From: Dipteris shenzhenensis
Lineage: Eukaryota > Polypodiophyta > Polypodiopsida > Gleicheniales
Length of the DNA stretch: 64,000 nt
Direction: 5' to 3' (one strand)
Assembly: GCA_047967505.1 (NCBI GenBank)
Contig: CM106539.1
A model generated the notes under the pieces. It saw only the letters and a list, made by a program, of their open reading frames with translations, was not told where the DNA came from and ran no database searches. The translations under genes and the position numbers were made by a program. Numbering within the stretch: the stretch's first letter is position 1; each line of letters opens with the position of its first letter. Positions 52,207-63,114 of this stretch are shown piece after piece.

Positions 52207-53621
52207 GATGTCATTCTACTTTTTATAGCAGTCTTTAACCATATGACCCATTTTACCACAGTAGTAGCATTCAACATTGTTGTTTGCATTTTGGCCTCTC
52301 TGCCATCCACCACGACCTTTCCCCCTACCTCTAAAGTTACCACATCCTCCTCCATAGTACTGGTTTTCTTGAATTTACTGTATATTCTGATTTCTGCCAT
52401 GGCCTCCAAATTGGCTTGCTCTACCTCTACCTCTACCTCTTCCAGCATTTGGGTACAAGACGACTTCTTTTGAAGTTCCTCCTGAAGAAGATGCACCGCC
52501 ATTTCTCTGCTCTTCAGAAATTAGAAGAGCAATCAACTCCTCAAAATCAGGAAAATTCTCACGGATGGCAATGGATGTTTGGAAGTGTGCATAATCCTTT
52601 CCTAGACCATTCAAGGTCACAAAAATTAAATCATCATCTTCCATTGGTGACCCAATATAAGCAAGTGCATCTACAATCTTCTTCACCTTCATGTGGTAGT
52701 AATTGATGCTCATATTTTCTCTCTGCAGATTATGCAACTCCTACTTGAGCTACATTTTCATGGCTTGCGTATTTGTGCTATACATTTTTGTCAAATTATC
52801 CCATGCCTCCTTTGGCGTGCTTGCATCCTGAATATGCACAATCATAGAATCTAAATACTAATAGATAGCTAGTACATATCTTTTCTAAGCTGTAGGATTA
52901 GTGACATGGCTTCTTTGTTGCTTTGAAAGAGGGAAGAAGAGAAAGAAAAGGGGAAAAGAGAGGTGAGAATCATCATGTATGTTTGGAAATCATCATTATT
53001 TGAAGCCTATGTATGTTTGAATTGTGATAGGTTGCTCTAGAAGAGGTTGCCTATACCAAATACCATGCCCGCATCAAGAGATGAAGTGAAGAAGATGCTA
53101 ACAACGATGGGTATGGATTATGATACCATCCATGCTTGCCATAATGATTGTATTCTCTTTCATCGTGAGCATGGAGATTTGACTAGTTGTCCAAAGTGTG
53201 GGGAACAACGATATAGAGATGACTTGCAGAGGGTGAGCAGATACTGGTAAGGTCTTGAGACACTTTTCCATCATTGCAAGAATACAACACATGTTCCGAT
53301 GCAAATCCATAGCAGAGTTGATGACCTGGCATGCATCTCATCGGTCCACTGATGACACATTGAGGATTCTCGCAGATTGTGTAGCTTGGAAGCACATAGA
53401 CAAACTTTGCGAGGGAGCCACACTCTCTCATGCCAGCCTTTAAATGCCTGCAACTCCTATTGATTGGGAACATTGGGAATAACTAGTTCTTATTCAGCTC
53501 CAGTAATGAACTCCCAATAGCCTTTTCCCTTAAGGAAATTCATCATTCTAAACTTCCATGCTTGGAAGTTATTCTTGTTAAGCTTTTCAATGACAGTTTA
53601 TGAAAGAGCATTAGACGCCAT
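52207..53621 (-). pseudogene. copia gag of the truncated copy, split by an insertion
   Basis: ATG complement at 53619-53621, with a TAA seven codons later (53598-53600). Then FQAWKFRMMNFLKGKGYW up to about 53423, the inserted block, and gag again from 52891 down (SINYYHMKVKKIVDALAYIG, GRGRGRASQFGGHGRN). The zinc knuckle lies at about 52275-52235. The gag core otherwise matches the first copy closely. Confidence 0.85.
52892..53422 (+). mobile_element. CACTA (En/Spm) TNP2 transposase fragment inserted in copia gag
   Basis: Plus-strand frames read MDYDTIHACHNDCILFHREH and GDLTSCPKCGEQRYRDD (53113-53226). After a frameshift come SIIARIQHMFRCKSIAELMT and WHASHRSTDD, then ADCVAWKHIDKL (53260-53410). 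The order, the IDAC.NDC.L...H block, the CP.CG..RY block and the AELM.WH block are those of plant TNP2-type CACTA transposases. The block interrupts the copia gag homology, so it arrived later. No CACTA termini or clear 3-bp duplication are visible at its edges. Confidence 0.8.
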
Positions 53622-54115
53622 TACAAAACACTGCAAAATATTTTGTCACTGCAAAAAAACACAACTTCTACCTCACAAGGTCAAATCTGCAAAATTGACG
53701 AAAGTGGTATTTGACCACACAGTCACTTCTTAGTAATGATTATGCATCAACAGTAATAAGAATGATTCTGTCACTCCTAATATCTCTACGCTCAGGCATA
53801 CGATGTAATTTTTGCGATAACTTTTCACTGACCTGTAGAACAGTGGTCGCATAGCAAAAACAGGGCACTTTCTTGAGTGCCTGCCGAAAACTTTCACCAC
53901 CAAAACGGGTCCTGAAATGTCTCCCATAGCATATACTGCCCTCTTGCCACACCATGAAGGGCGTCCCAATCTAAGACAGTGCACTCTTGCACTTTTTGGT
54001 TGTGCTACCTGTAGAGATTTGCTCCCAAACTCGAAAAAAAGAAAAGCAATACTAATCCTCTTACTAGGACACCATGAACTTGGTTTGCTTTCTTGAGCTC
54101 CTTACCATGAACCAA

Positions 54116-54127
54116 GCTCTGATACCA
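54116..54127 (-). other. copia primer-binding site (truncated copy)
   Basis: On the minus strand this reads TGGTATCAGAGC, an exact match to the initiator tRNA-Met site, directly next to the LTR. Confidence 0.9.
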
Positions 54128-54480
54128 TGTGAAGAGAGTGGGAGAGAAGGAAGGAGTCTCACTTGTAGCTTTGTCACATACACAATGGGGGAATATACAC
54201 AAAGGTGGAGGTTGAAAAGAGTTTTCCTCTTCTTAGTTGTGAAAGCCAAAAGAACTCTAAGTACAAAAGAATAGGTGAACCCTATATGTGGGCCTCAAAC
54301 CAAACTCAGCTAACTAAGGTGGCATACTAACTGAGCCACTAACTAGAGTAGATAAAGATAGCTATCATCCAGCTATTATTCATGGATAGTGTACCAACTG
54401 CATCTGCAGCTAACAAGTCGATGACATAAATGCACAACGGTCACCCTGGCATATCACGAGTGGAGCTCGATATCTCAACA
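54128..54480 (-). repeat. copia 5' LTR (353 bp, truncated copy)
   Basis: The reverse complement starts TGTTGAGATATCGAGCTCC and ends CTCTTCACA. It is homologous to both LTRs of the first element and retains the 31-bp segment missing from 1939-2258. Confidence 0.92.
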
Positions 54481-55338
54481 CCCCTCTCTCTCATTCTCTT
54501 CTCACTTGGTAGTATCTATTTTTCTATCATGGATTTTGTCCGTGGGATTTACATTACTCGAGCCTTGGAGAAGGTAGAAGGCAAACCTCTCAATGATCCT
54601 TCCAAAGAAGGTAAAGACTACTACATTTCTCAAGAAAACAATAGGTTCATAATCTAAATTCATGACAAGACAATTACTAATGATAAATTTTTCTCCTCTA
54701 TTTTGATTAATTTCGATAGTTTGCTTATATTGGTTTTTTCATCAACCATACACCATTGATGTTCTATTAACCATAGTAATGCCATCCATCGATTCTACGT
54801 TGCTATTTTTTTTATTCATTTATTTGTCTATCTCCTGCTAAATTTGCAATATTAATAGTTGGACTTTGTGATGTTGTGCTATGCCTATAGTGGATGACAA
54901 ATAATAATTTTTGGATCCACCAATTGCTCAATGGAGGAAGCTTATGACTCCCAATTACGGTGGGAGTGTATCAGTCACACTATCTCTAGTAGAAAAGAAA
55001 TCGAGATGATGGGGGATTTTGAATGTCTCTATGTGACTGTGATGAAGGTGGACAACCCCAATTAAATCTGCTGGCCAAAGACCCTCGAATGCCTAATGAA
55101 GGTGTAGGTTTACTTGTACATCTCATAGCATATAGGGACCATGGATGATTTTTTTATGTTCATTTCATTAAGAAGTGAAACTTTTATATTGGCATTGAAA
55201 GTTAATATGTCCTAACAATTAAAACAAAATTTTGAAACATTTGCCAAGATTTGAAACTTTTATGCAATTTTTTTGAAAAGTTTCACTCTATTTGTACAAT
55301 ACATAGTATGCTTTTATATATATTCTTTTGAATTAGTT
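54481..55338. other. intergenic, nothing recognised
   Basis: AT-rich with a short CT run at 54482-54500. A 75-codon frame across the LTR edge (54430-54657) has no motif. Confidence 0.5.
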
Positions 55339-55704
55339 TCATATTGGATTGCTATGGAAAGACCATCTCACCCTCTCCTTGTTGATAGAACCGGTCCACT
55401 GCAACATCAAAGCATTTGGTGACTCCACTGCCCAAAATCTCTGCTTCATTGTGGCCACCACTTGGTCCCAGTCCTCCTTGGTAGAGTTTGGCAAGGCCTC
55501 ATGCCAATTCAAGGCTACACCTTCAAGAAAATCGGGTAAAATCTCTGCCCGATCCTTCATGGACCATCTAGAAAGCCGGCATTCTCGAACAAAATCCTGA
55601 AGTAAGACTTCGGGTCTTCCCCTTGGGTCCCTCAAAACACTGGAATCTTCACCATAATGAAACACAAAAGGGAAACACCAAGATCCAAATAATATCCCAA
55701 ACAA
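55339..55704 (-). pseudogene. Ty3/gypsy-type gag fragment
   Basis: A single open frame with EVLLQDFVRECRLSRWSMKD, AEILPDFLEGVALNWHEALP and DWDQVVATMKQRF. This is the pattern of the retrotransposon gag domain (FL..F....; L..FLEG.A..W...LP...; W..V...F). It is isolated: no zinc knuckle or pol lies next to it, and no LTR is recognised. It is not identical to the gag at 59671. Confidence 0.65.
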
Positions 55705-56760
55705 GATCCCATAGAGCCTTAGTATACCAAGACCAACTTATTATGCATAACCACTTGTTGAAAACCCTCCACAATGTGATCCTCAATAAAATCTTTAAAA
55801 ATAAGTAACCAACCAGCACCATGAAAACATTATGTATACATGCATTCAAGAATCACCCTTCTCACAATTGGAAGTGCACATAACAGCTTCAAGATATTGT
55901 ATTCTTCATCATTTTTATAGCAAAAGAATTTGAAAGCATTGAGAATCACCACTCCACTGTTATAGTCAAAAACTACCCAAAGGTTTTTGCATTTTGAACA
56001 TTCCCAAACGTTTTAAAAAGGAAAAGAACATTCTTTTCTCCTAAAAGTCATACTAAAAAAGTCTCAGGGGGTGCACAATAATGGTCATGCGGTGCCACTG
56101 AGTATGAGCTCTTCGATCCTCCAAGATCATCAAATGTGGTGGATATGCATTTGACACCTTTGATGTTCATTTTTTGCCAAATGGCCAATAATGTTAACTG
56201 AGATTTCAGATTTTCCTTTACGATGGTGAAAGGAAAATTTTTCTAACAAGCCCCTTTGTCCACGAATGAGAGTTTAGAATCCTCCATATTTTTAATGCTT
56301 GAGCCTTCTCATTGGCCAACCACCTAATCATGTTTCTTAAGGAATCATGAAGAGGGTCATCTTGACCCTCAGCCTACTTTTACTTCTTATGCTATCCCGT
56401 TCTGTCTTTGTGAAAAGTTTTCTCAAACACATTACAAAGCCATCACACACAAATGGAAGCCCAGGCAATGAGAAACATCAAAAGAGGCTGACACGGAATG
56501 AAGCCTAATCAAACTAGAAGAACAGTATCTGGTCCAACTCAGTACAACAGTGAAAAAGCCTATATGGAATCCTTGCATGGATGTATGGAAATGTGTGTGC
56601 AGCGGACTGCTTGTATGAAAGACTTGTATGGAAAGAATCCATGTGCTATCTGTGGGTACTATTATGGATAAATTTGTCTTAAAAAAAAAGGCATAAATAT
56701 GTGTGTGTTTGTATGTGTGGCAATAGTATGATAAAATATGGAGTGTATAGGGCCCAGGTT
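55705..56760. other. intergenic, nothing recognised
   Basis: No motif-bearing frame. Small A-rich tracts only. Confidence 0.5.
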
Positions 56761-56763
56761 TGA

Positions 56764-57327
56764 GGTGGCACGGCATGACCATGTGCCACCCTTCCACGTA
56801 AGAGGACCAATGAGGTGTGTTGTACATAATCCATGGTAGTAATATCATAAAATGTTAAGGTGGCATGGCTCCTCCATGTGCCACCCCTCCACCTAGGCGG
56901 TCCCATGCCTGCATTTAGTGAGATATGGCTCAAATTCCATGGGAAAAGTAATATAAAATAGGTGAAGATGGATATTATATTGGGTTATTCCCTCCATATA
57001 GGATAGGCCCATGTGGGGGAGGTATAGAAGGTCCAAGAGTGCAAGTTAAATAATGGGGAAAGTAAGATGAGGTGGCAAGATTCCTTGTGCCAACCCTCCA
57101 CTTGTCCTCCTAGATGTTTGAACGTATTATAAAATTGGAAAGAGACCAAGGGAGTATCATAGACTTGGGATATGGGAGTTGATATATGTGGAAAAATGTC
57201 ATCAAGCGTTATCGCACACAATTGAGAGTGTGTAACCACCTAGCCCACATGGGAGACTCTTCCACACACACCATGCATGTGGGAGGATGCATTTATTGGG
57301 AGGGACCCTCTCTCTTGGCTATAAAAG
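56764..57327 (+). promoter_or_regulatory. three GGTGGCA palindromes upstream of a TATA box
   Basis: Inverted repeats GGTGGCAC...GTGCCACC (56764-56790), GGTGGCA...TGCCACC (56859-56885) and an imperfect GGTGGCA...TGCCAACC (57071-57095) precede TATAAAAG at 57320-57327. The arms and the 25-27 bp length are repeated, so they look like copies of one site. A CT-rich leader follows (57390-57600). This could be the promoter of a missing gene or the U3 of a solo LTR. Confidence 0.4.
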
Positions 57328-58104
57328 GAGGGGGCTATTCCTTGATGTGACACGCTCATTCTTGTAAAGCCACCTAGCTAGTACTTTGATTTCCCCCTTC
57401 CCTTCCTTTCAAATAAAGCATGGCCCTCTTCCCTTGATGTCTCCATCTTTACATTCCTCCTCCCATCATGTACATGCTTCTCTTTCCCCTCTCTCTTTCC
57501 CCTTGTGCCATAGTCTCCCTCTTCATTCCCTCCCCTTCTAATCCCTTTTCCCCACCCATGATAATGTTTCACCCTCACATTCTCCTTTCCTCTATGGCCC
57601 TCGAGCATCACCATGCTTAGTTTCTAGCCTCTTGTCCTGATTTCTTTTCTAGGTAACAGAAATGGTGTGGCTACTAGGGCCGAAATCTCCACGGCTAGTG
57701 GTGTAAAATCTGTTACTCCTACGACTAGGTGTGGCTCTGTGGCCTCGTCCGTGTGCAGTTCTCTACTTTTGCACCTCCAAACTGCGTGCACTGCATGCCT
57801 TCCCTATCTCTATGGCTGCAAAACCTCCCTGCTTCTAGTCTGGCCTGCTTTCTGCTTGCGGTTCCTATGTGTATTCTGGCTGGTGAGTCTTCTGCTCATA
57901 CCGGTCGTATCTACAAAACTATAACATCCATGCTCCCTTTGAGTTCATGTGCATGCATTTGTGCATCTATTGTGTACACCCGCATGCATCGCGGATAGTT
58001 TTCTGGGCTCTTGCGTCTTCTGGTCGCGGACAATTTTTTTGGGCTTCTGCAAAACTGCAATAGATCCTGCACCCCCCTTTCTCTTCTTCTTCTTCTCCTC
58101 CTCT

Positions 58105-58215
58105 TTCTCTTTCTCTTCTCCTTCTCCTCTCCTCTCCTCTCTTTTTATTAAAGAGTGGGATTTGAATGTAAGACCTCCCCCTTCACAAAAGGGAGACTTA
58201 TCATTGGGCTAGCAG
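58105..58215 (-). repeat. tRNA-derived SINE-like element
   Basis: On the minus strand, GCTAGCCCAATGATAAG (58213-58197) matches a pol III A box and ACATTCAAATCCC (58169-58157) a B box, about 28 bp apart as in plant SINE heads. A purine-rich tail (58080-58140) follows. There is no tRNA cloverleaf, so a SINE fragment fits better than a tRNA gene. Confidence 0.5.
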
Positions 58216-58284
58216 ATAATACGTGATGAAAATGTACTGATATTGCTTATATATATTGAAATCCCCTGAATTGTAACTCTCTAA

Positions 58285-58827
58285 TTGTGGGGAGTTTTCA
58301 TATGCTATAAAAACCAAAAGTACTTCACTTCATGTGCTCTACTCATATCTCCTACTAGATCACAAATTCTGAACTTTTTCAAGTTCACTTCACGGACGCA
58401 CGCCACACGAGGAGGGTGGATATTTATGTCACTTCTCAACGAGTTCAAGGATTTGGTGCTTGCTCCTTCGCACCTTACAGCTACCAATGGGCGAGATCTC
58501 TTTCTTGATCTTCATGTCAATCTTCAACAAGTGATTGTACAGTGCATTGCTCATGGAGACGACGGGTGGGATGATACATCGTGGATGATTCAAGGTGAAG
58601 AACTAGTGATATGCTGGGAGGACTTTGATTTCAATTCTACTCATTGTGCAATAATCAAGCTACTTGCTGCTTTGAAGGTAATTAAAAGGGTGTCCTTCTT
58701 TGAAGGGTGGGATGATCCCCAAGATTGGGGGGAGATTTGGCGCATGTGCTTATTAATCCCTGTGGATAAGCTCGTTTTGAATTGTTTATTCTCAATCTCA
58801 CTACAAAGGTTTCTAGGACTTGGCTAG
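58285..58827 (+). CDS. hypothetical 180-codon frame, unidentified
   Basis: An open frame with normal-looking composition, not low complexity. It includes LLNEFKDLVLAP, GRDLFLDLHVNLQQVIVQCI, GWDDTSWMIQGEELVICWED and WDDPQDWGEIWRM. A TATA-like CTATAAAAACC at about 58304 lies inside its 5' part, so a start at the internal ATG near 58426 (MSLLNEFKDL) is more likely than the first ATG. No domain is recognised. A second unlabelled frame continues to about 59038 and then the RNase H remnant begins, so this may be the first part of a retroelement. Function unknown. Confidence 0.4.
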   Translation: MWGVFICYKNQKYFTSCALLISPTRSQILNFFKFTSRTHATRGGWIFMSLLNEFKDLVLAPSHLTATNGRDLFLDLHVNLQQVIVQCIAHGDDGWDDTSWMIQGEELVICWEDFDFNSTHCAIIKLLAALKVIKRVSFFEGWDDPQDWGEIWRMCLLIPVDKLVLNCLFSISLQRFLGLG

Positions 58828-59044
58828 GAATCCCTTTGTACCTAATCAACCCTTTGTGCCTCATTTTGAGCTTCAAGTTGTAATTCTTTTTGGTTTAAAG
58901 ATAAACTATCAACAAAGGATTGCAAGTTTATTTGGTGCTGAACGTTTGGCTCAAGTATTGAATTCTCCCCACCCTCTCCTTCTACTTATCTTGGACTACC
59001 GAGAAACTTGGGATATCTGGATTTTAGTCTTGGTGTGATGACAT

Positions 59045-59455
59045 CGTAGCTCCTCCAATTTGATGGCGCATACAAACCTTCGACCAAGGCTACTAGTGTG
59101 GGTGTGAAGCTCACTTCACTAGGGGTGAGGTGTATTGTTATAGTAAGTCTACACCAGCAAGTACTTGCAACCAAGCTGAGTACTCAGCACTCATTTTTGG
59201 GCTACAAAATGCGCAAGAACATTGCATCAAGCAACTTGAGGTGCAAGGAGATTCTCAACTCGTGTGTGAACAAGTTAGTGGAAGGTGGAAGGTGCGGAGC
59301 GAAGGCTTGGTTCCATGACATCAACAAGCATTGGAACTATGCCAACAATTTGAAGAGGTAAAAATTTAGCATATCCCTTGAGCTCAAAATATAGTTACTG
59401 ATTTCTTGGCACATGAAGCTTGTACTTCAATCACGCATGACACGAGTGGAAGCAC
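59045..59455 (+). pseudogene. RNase H domain remnant (RVT_3-like)
   Basis: LQFDGAYKPSTKATSVGV (about 59053-59106), then, after a frameshift near 59130, STPASTCNQAEYSALIFGL, LEVQGDSQLVCEQVSGRWKV and finally NIVTDFLAHEA. The four acidic positions of an RNase H fold are all present: Asp in FDGA (59062-59064), Glu in QAEY, Asp in GDSQ and Asp in TDFLA. At least two stops and one frameshift break the frame. Such domains occur in plant retroelements and in stand-alone RNase H-like genes. The gag start 200 bp downstream suggests the former. Confidence 0.65.
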
Positions 59456-59670
59456 CACCCCAACAAAGCCATAAGCCATGAATGAGGGTGATCATTTATA
59501 AGGAATGCAAAGGTTGTGGTCATCATGAAACTAATCCCATGTAGTATTTCACAATACACCAGTCACACTTTTGGATGTATCTTCACCTAATTTTCAGTTC
59601 AAGCTACCTCTTTCCATTGTTTGCCAATAGATAACCCTCATTTTGACTCTCTCTTTTCCATTTTTCAAGC

Positions 59671-60399
59671 ATGGCTGACATTCCCATGTTCTATGGATGG
59701 GTTGAAGAAAATCCAAATGAGTATCTTGTGGCCTTCAAGTGCCGTTGTGCTTCTCTCAACTTTCTTACTGAAGATAGATGGCTGTTGGTTCTTCCCACAT
59801 TTCTAGAGGGTTTGGCTCAAGTGTGGTATGAGAAGCAGGTTGATGACATTCGTCAAAGCTGGCCAAGGCTAACAGCAGCAATGATTGAGTATTTTGGCAA
59901 AGAAGAGGAGCCAGAGAATGTGTACCTACTTGTGGCAAACTTGAAGCAGTCAGAAGGTGAGATGGTGTGGCGATATGTGGATCGAGCGGCTGTGCTCCTG
60001 GACCATTTAATTGCCATGCAAGAGGACAATGCTAGATTTCGAGTTGGAATGACTCAGCATGTGCTGGGCTACCTTGTAGTAGGAGCAAGTGACAAATTCC
60101 ACCTCAAGCTTAAATGGGAGAATCCAGAAACTATGATGCTAGCACATGAGATTGCTCAAAAGATTGATAAAGTTCAGTCTGCTGACCCCGCTTCAAAGAA
60201 GATGATTGTCCCTCTGCAACCCCCTCAATTCTTGCAACAACAACCTGGGGGGTCTAACTCAGGGAAATACCCCCACCCCTCATCAGGGATGTATCCATTG
60301 CCTCCACCTCAAATGTATTGTCCTCCCTTAGATGCTTACCCTCAACAAGGAGTATATCCTCAACCTCCACCTAGAAGATTTCCCCAGCCTCGTCCATGA
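59671..60399 (+). pseudogene. Ty3/gypsy gag, open part
   Basis: 242 codons from MADIPMFYGWVEENPNEYLV. The gag core includes LPTFLEGLAQVWYEKQVDDI and a following WPRLTAAMIEYFG. The C-terminal third is Pro/Gln/Tyr-rich (SSGMYPLPPPQMYCPPLDAY), ending at a TGA after PQPRP. A nucleocapsid zinc knuckle follows in the same region at 60547-60588: Cys and Cys, then His and Cys with CX2CX4HX4C spacing, but a TAG (60562-60564) lies between them. Gag of a truncated element whose LTRs I cannot find. Confidence 0.8.
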
Positions 60400-60599
60400 G
60401 CCCCCCTCCTTCCTACTCCCCCGGCCCCTCCTACTAAGGAACTCAGAGTCAATGACCTAGCCAAGGCCCTGAATGTTCTTTGGCTTGAGATGGTGGGCAT
60501 CAGAAATCAATCCAATTGCCCTCCAAGATAACGTGCCAATGTTGTGTGCTACGAGTGCCACTAGAAGGGTCATTATCGCACGGAATGTCCCAATATTCC

Positions 60600-61860
60600 A
60601 AGGGTGAATCTTCTAAGTGAATTAGGCACTGAGGATTCTAATGTAGAGATCCTTGACCTCGGGAAAAGAAGTCGTACCACCTTGGACCCTCTCCAAACCA
60701 TGGATGAGTTGCCCCAGGAAGAAGGTGTCCTTCTCAGAGCCCTCAAATGCTGAGATGGTAGACCCACCAATAGAGAAGACTAAAAGATCTTGTAGGAGTA
60801 AGTGGTCGCCCTCGGATTTTCCCATCGGCTCGAGGCAAGAGGACTATTCGGTCATTCAGGACCTTGCTCATCGGTCTTTGAGCATCACGCTCCCTCAACT
60901 AATAGCATTAAGCCCTAAGGTGAGATATGAGCTGCAGCAAGGGCTCTCAACAAGGAGGAGCAAGAAAAAGGGAAAGATATGAGAGGTCTCTTCTATCTCT
61001 GAAGAAATTGATCGACACCCACATACAGTAGATGTCATCATAGATAATTGTCGTGTCAAAAGTGTGTGTTGATGGGGGAGCTGCATGTAATATCATGGTG
61101 CCCCGAATCATGAAGAAATTGAATTTGAAATGCACAAGGCATTCCTCCACTCATCAAGGTAGTAGATGGTTGAGGACTCGCCACCCTAGGAGTCATTGAG
61201 GATTTGCCCATCACTATTAATGGATTGACCACCACCATCAATTTCTATGTAGTGGACATCGTAGATACAGGCAGGAGTTACCCAGCCATACTCAAGAGAC
61301 CATGGTTGAGAAAGAGTGATGCAGTCAGCTATTGGAAGACAAGACACATGTCTTTTGGTGCTTCTAAGGAGAAGATCCCAGTGCAACTAGGTGCCACGGA
61401 ACCAAAAGAAGAAGAGGAGCAAGACAGTGATACTCTCTCATCCTTGGTGTCTAAATCAATGGAAGAATCAGACGGGGGGGAGGAATTCTAAAAGGAGGAA
61501 GTTTACATGATGGGGGTGTCTCCGACCCCACCACCTATAGAAAAGGTAATAGCTAGTCCGACCCCACCACCTATAGAAAAGGTAATAGCTAGTCCTCAAC
61601 AACTTGAATCTATGCTTTCCCTAGACCTCACTTCAAGTGAGAAACACGAGTTCCTAGAAATGTTCAAAGATTTCTATGACCTCTTCGCAACTAGCTACCG
61701 CCACCTTCGCCATGTGACTGCCATAGAGCACAAGATAGAGCTAAAGCCTGCTGATGCAAAGCCTATGGCTCAGAAGTATCGAAGATTAGGGCCCTACAGA
61801 CCGATGCTTTGCACTCAGAGCTGTGTCAAGTTTGAGAAAACATGGCTCAGGAAGACGAAG
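60600..61860 (+). pseudogene. gypsy protease and start of RT (truncated)
   Basis: The protease active-site block reads VDGGAACNIM (Asp codon at 61071-61073). After a frameshift, the peptide at 61204-61491 contains INFYVVDI and YPAILKRPWLRK, the conserved end of retropepsins (ILGRPWL). A charged linker with a duplicated 12-residue unit follows (61521-61592). Then comes the RT N-terminus AIEHKIELKPADAKPMAQ with KYRRLGP (about 61720-61800). Homology ends near 61850, where a different sequence with TG repeats begins. RT catalytic motifs, RNase H and integrase are missing. Confidence 0.78.
61521..61592 (+). repeat. 36-bp perfect in-frame tandem duplication
   Basis: The unit at 61521-61556 (starting TCCGACCCCACCACC) recurs exactly at 61557-61592. 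It codes for SPTPPPIEKVIA twice, between protease and RT. Confidence 0.93.
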
Positions 61861-61917
61861 GGTAAAGCTAACATGCATCCAAAACTTGTGTTTGTGCATG
61901 TGCATCCATCTATGCCT

Positions 61918-62002
61918 ATGCATGTGTGCATGCATGCATGTGTGTGTGTGTGTGTGCACGTGTGTGCGTGCATGCATGCGCGCACGTGTGTGTGTGTGTG
62001 GA
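61918..62002. repeat. (TG)n with (CATG)n interruptions
   Basis: Alternating purine-pyrimidine DNA of TG, CATG and GCGC units. Such sequence can adopt Z-DNA, and it explains the Cys/Val/His-rich frames here. Confidence 0.9.
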
Positions 62003-62429
62003 CTCGATAAAACCCCGTTTTATACTAAAATGAAAACAATTTTGGTAATAGAAACAAAAGAGAAAACTGCTATGAGACATTTAAAAAAATTGAGAGGAGC
62101 ACAATTTGCAAAAGACTTATAGAATGCATGACTGTACATATAAGTTTTGCTCTGATAAGTCATCACAAGCATCACTTTCATTGAAGAGGAGAGTCTCCAT
62201 ACCTGCCACCATCCAACAAGAAAAATGAACCACATTTTAACTTAGTTGGGAAGACAGGTGTCATAAACACCCCTCCCTTGTTATCGGGATCACAATAAAA
62301 ATAGTTGCTCACGCTATAGACTTATAAAGCTAATTTTTTATATTATGCTTTAAGTGAAAAAATAATTGGGGTAAGATTAAGGAAAATTAAATAAATGGTT
62401 ATGTAAGGCGAAAAAACTTAGTGTATTTA

Positions 62430-63079
62430 GGTGTGTAAATAAATAGGAGAAGGAGCAGGGGAGAAATTAAGGATTAGAGCAATAAATGTAATTTTAAGAT
62501 TTAGAGCATAAGGGAAGGAGAATTTATAAGAAAGAGGAGCTTAAAGGAATTTCAAAGGTATTTAGAGAAAAAAATTTAAGAATTTTAAAAAAGAAGAAAA
62601 TTAAAGGAAGAAAAGTAAAGAAGGAATTTCAAAGAATGGAAAATTACAAAATTTGGAAAGAATTAAGGAAAATAGAAAGGATTTTGAAGGAATTAGGAAA
62701 AATACGAAGCAATATGGAGAAAAAGAGAACAATTAGGGGGAAATAGGAAATTAGGATAAGAATTAAAGAAAAAAGGGGGAAATTTGGAAGAATAACCAAA
62801 AAAAAGAAAAAATCTAAAAGAAATTAGAGAAAAAAAGGAAAAAATAGGAAGAAATAGGGAACAATTAGGGGAAATTAGGAAGTTAGAATAAAATAAAAGA
62901 AATTAAGAAAAAAGGGGGGGGAAAGAGGAAAAGCAAAACTTATGAAAAAATAGGGAGAGAGAGGAAAAATAGAAAGAGGAGAAGTTTGAGAGAGTTGAAC
63001 TTAGGGGATTTAGGAAAAAGAGAGATGAGTGATTAGTGAGAGGGAAAAATAGGGAAATTAGAAGAACTAGGGGGAAGTT

Positions 63080-63114
<35 letters not shown>

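Larger units (their letters stand above)
51449..54480 (-). mobile_element. truncated Ty1/copia element (same family as 1939-6988)
   Basis: The minus-strand copy retains the 5' LTR (54128-54480), an exact primer site, gag, protease and the start of integrase. It stops at about 51449, in the integrase core just after DVWTT. The other copy continues there, so the 3' half and the 3' LTR are missing. It is interrupted at 52892-53422 by a CACTA transposase fragment. It keeps the Trp and Glu-Gln codons where the first copy has stops, but has its own stop eight codons into gag. Confidence 0.9.

Noticed and set aside
61786-62122. Cys/His/Val-rich frames suggesting a small cysteine-rich protein
   Set aside because: They are translations of the TG/CATG repeat.
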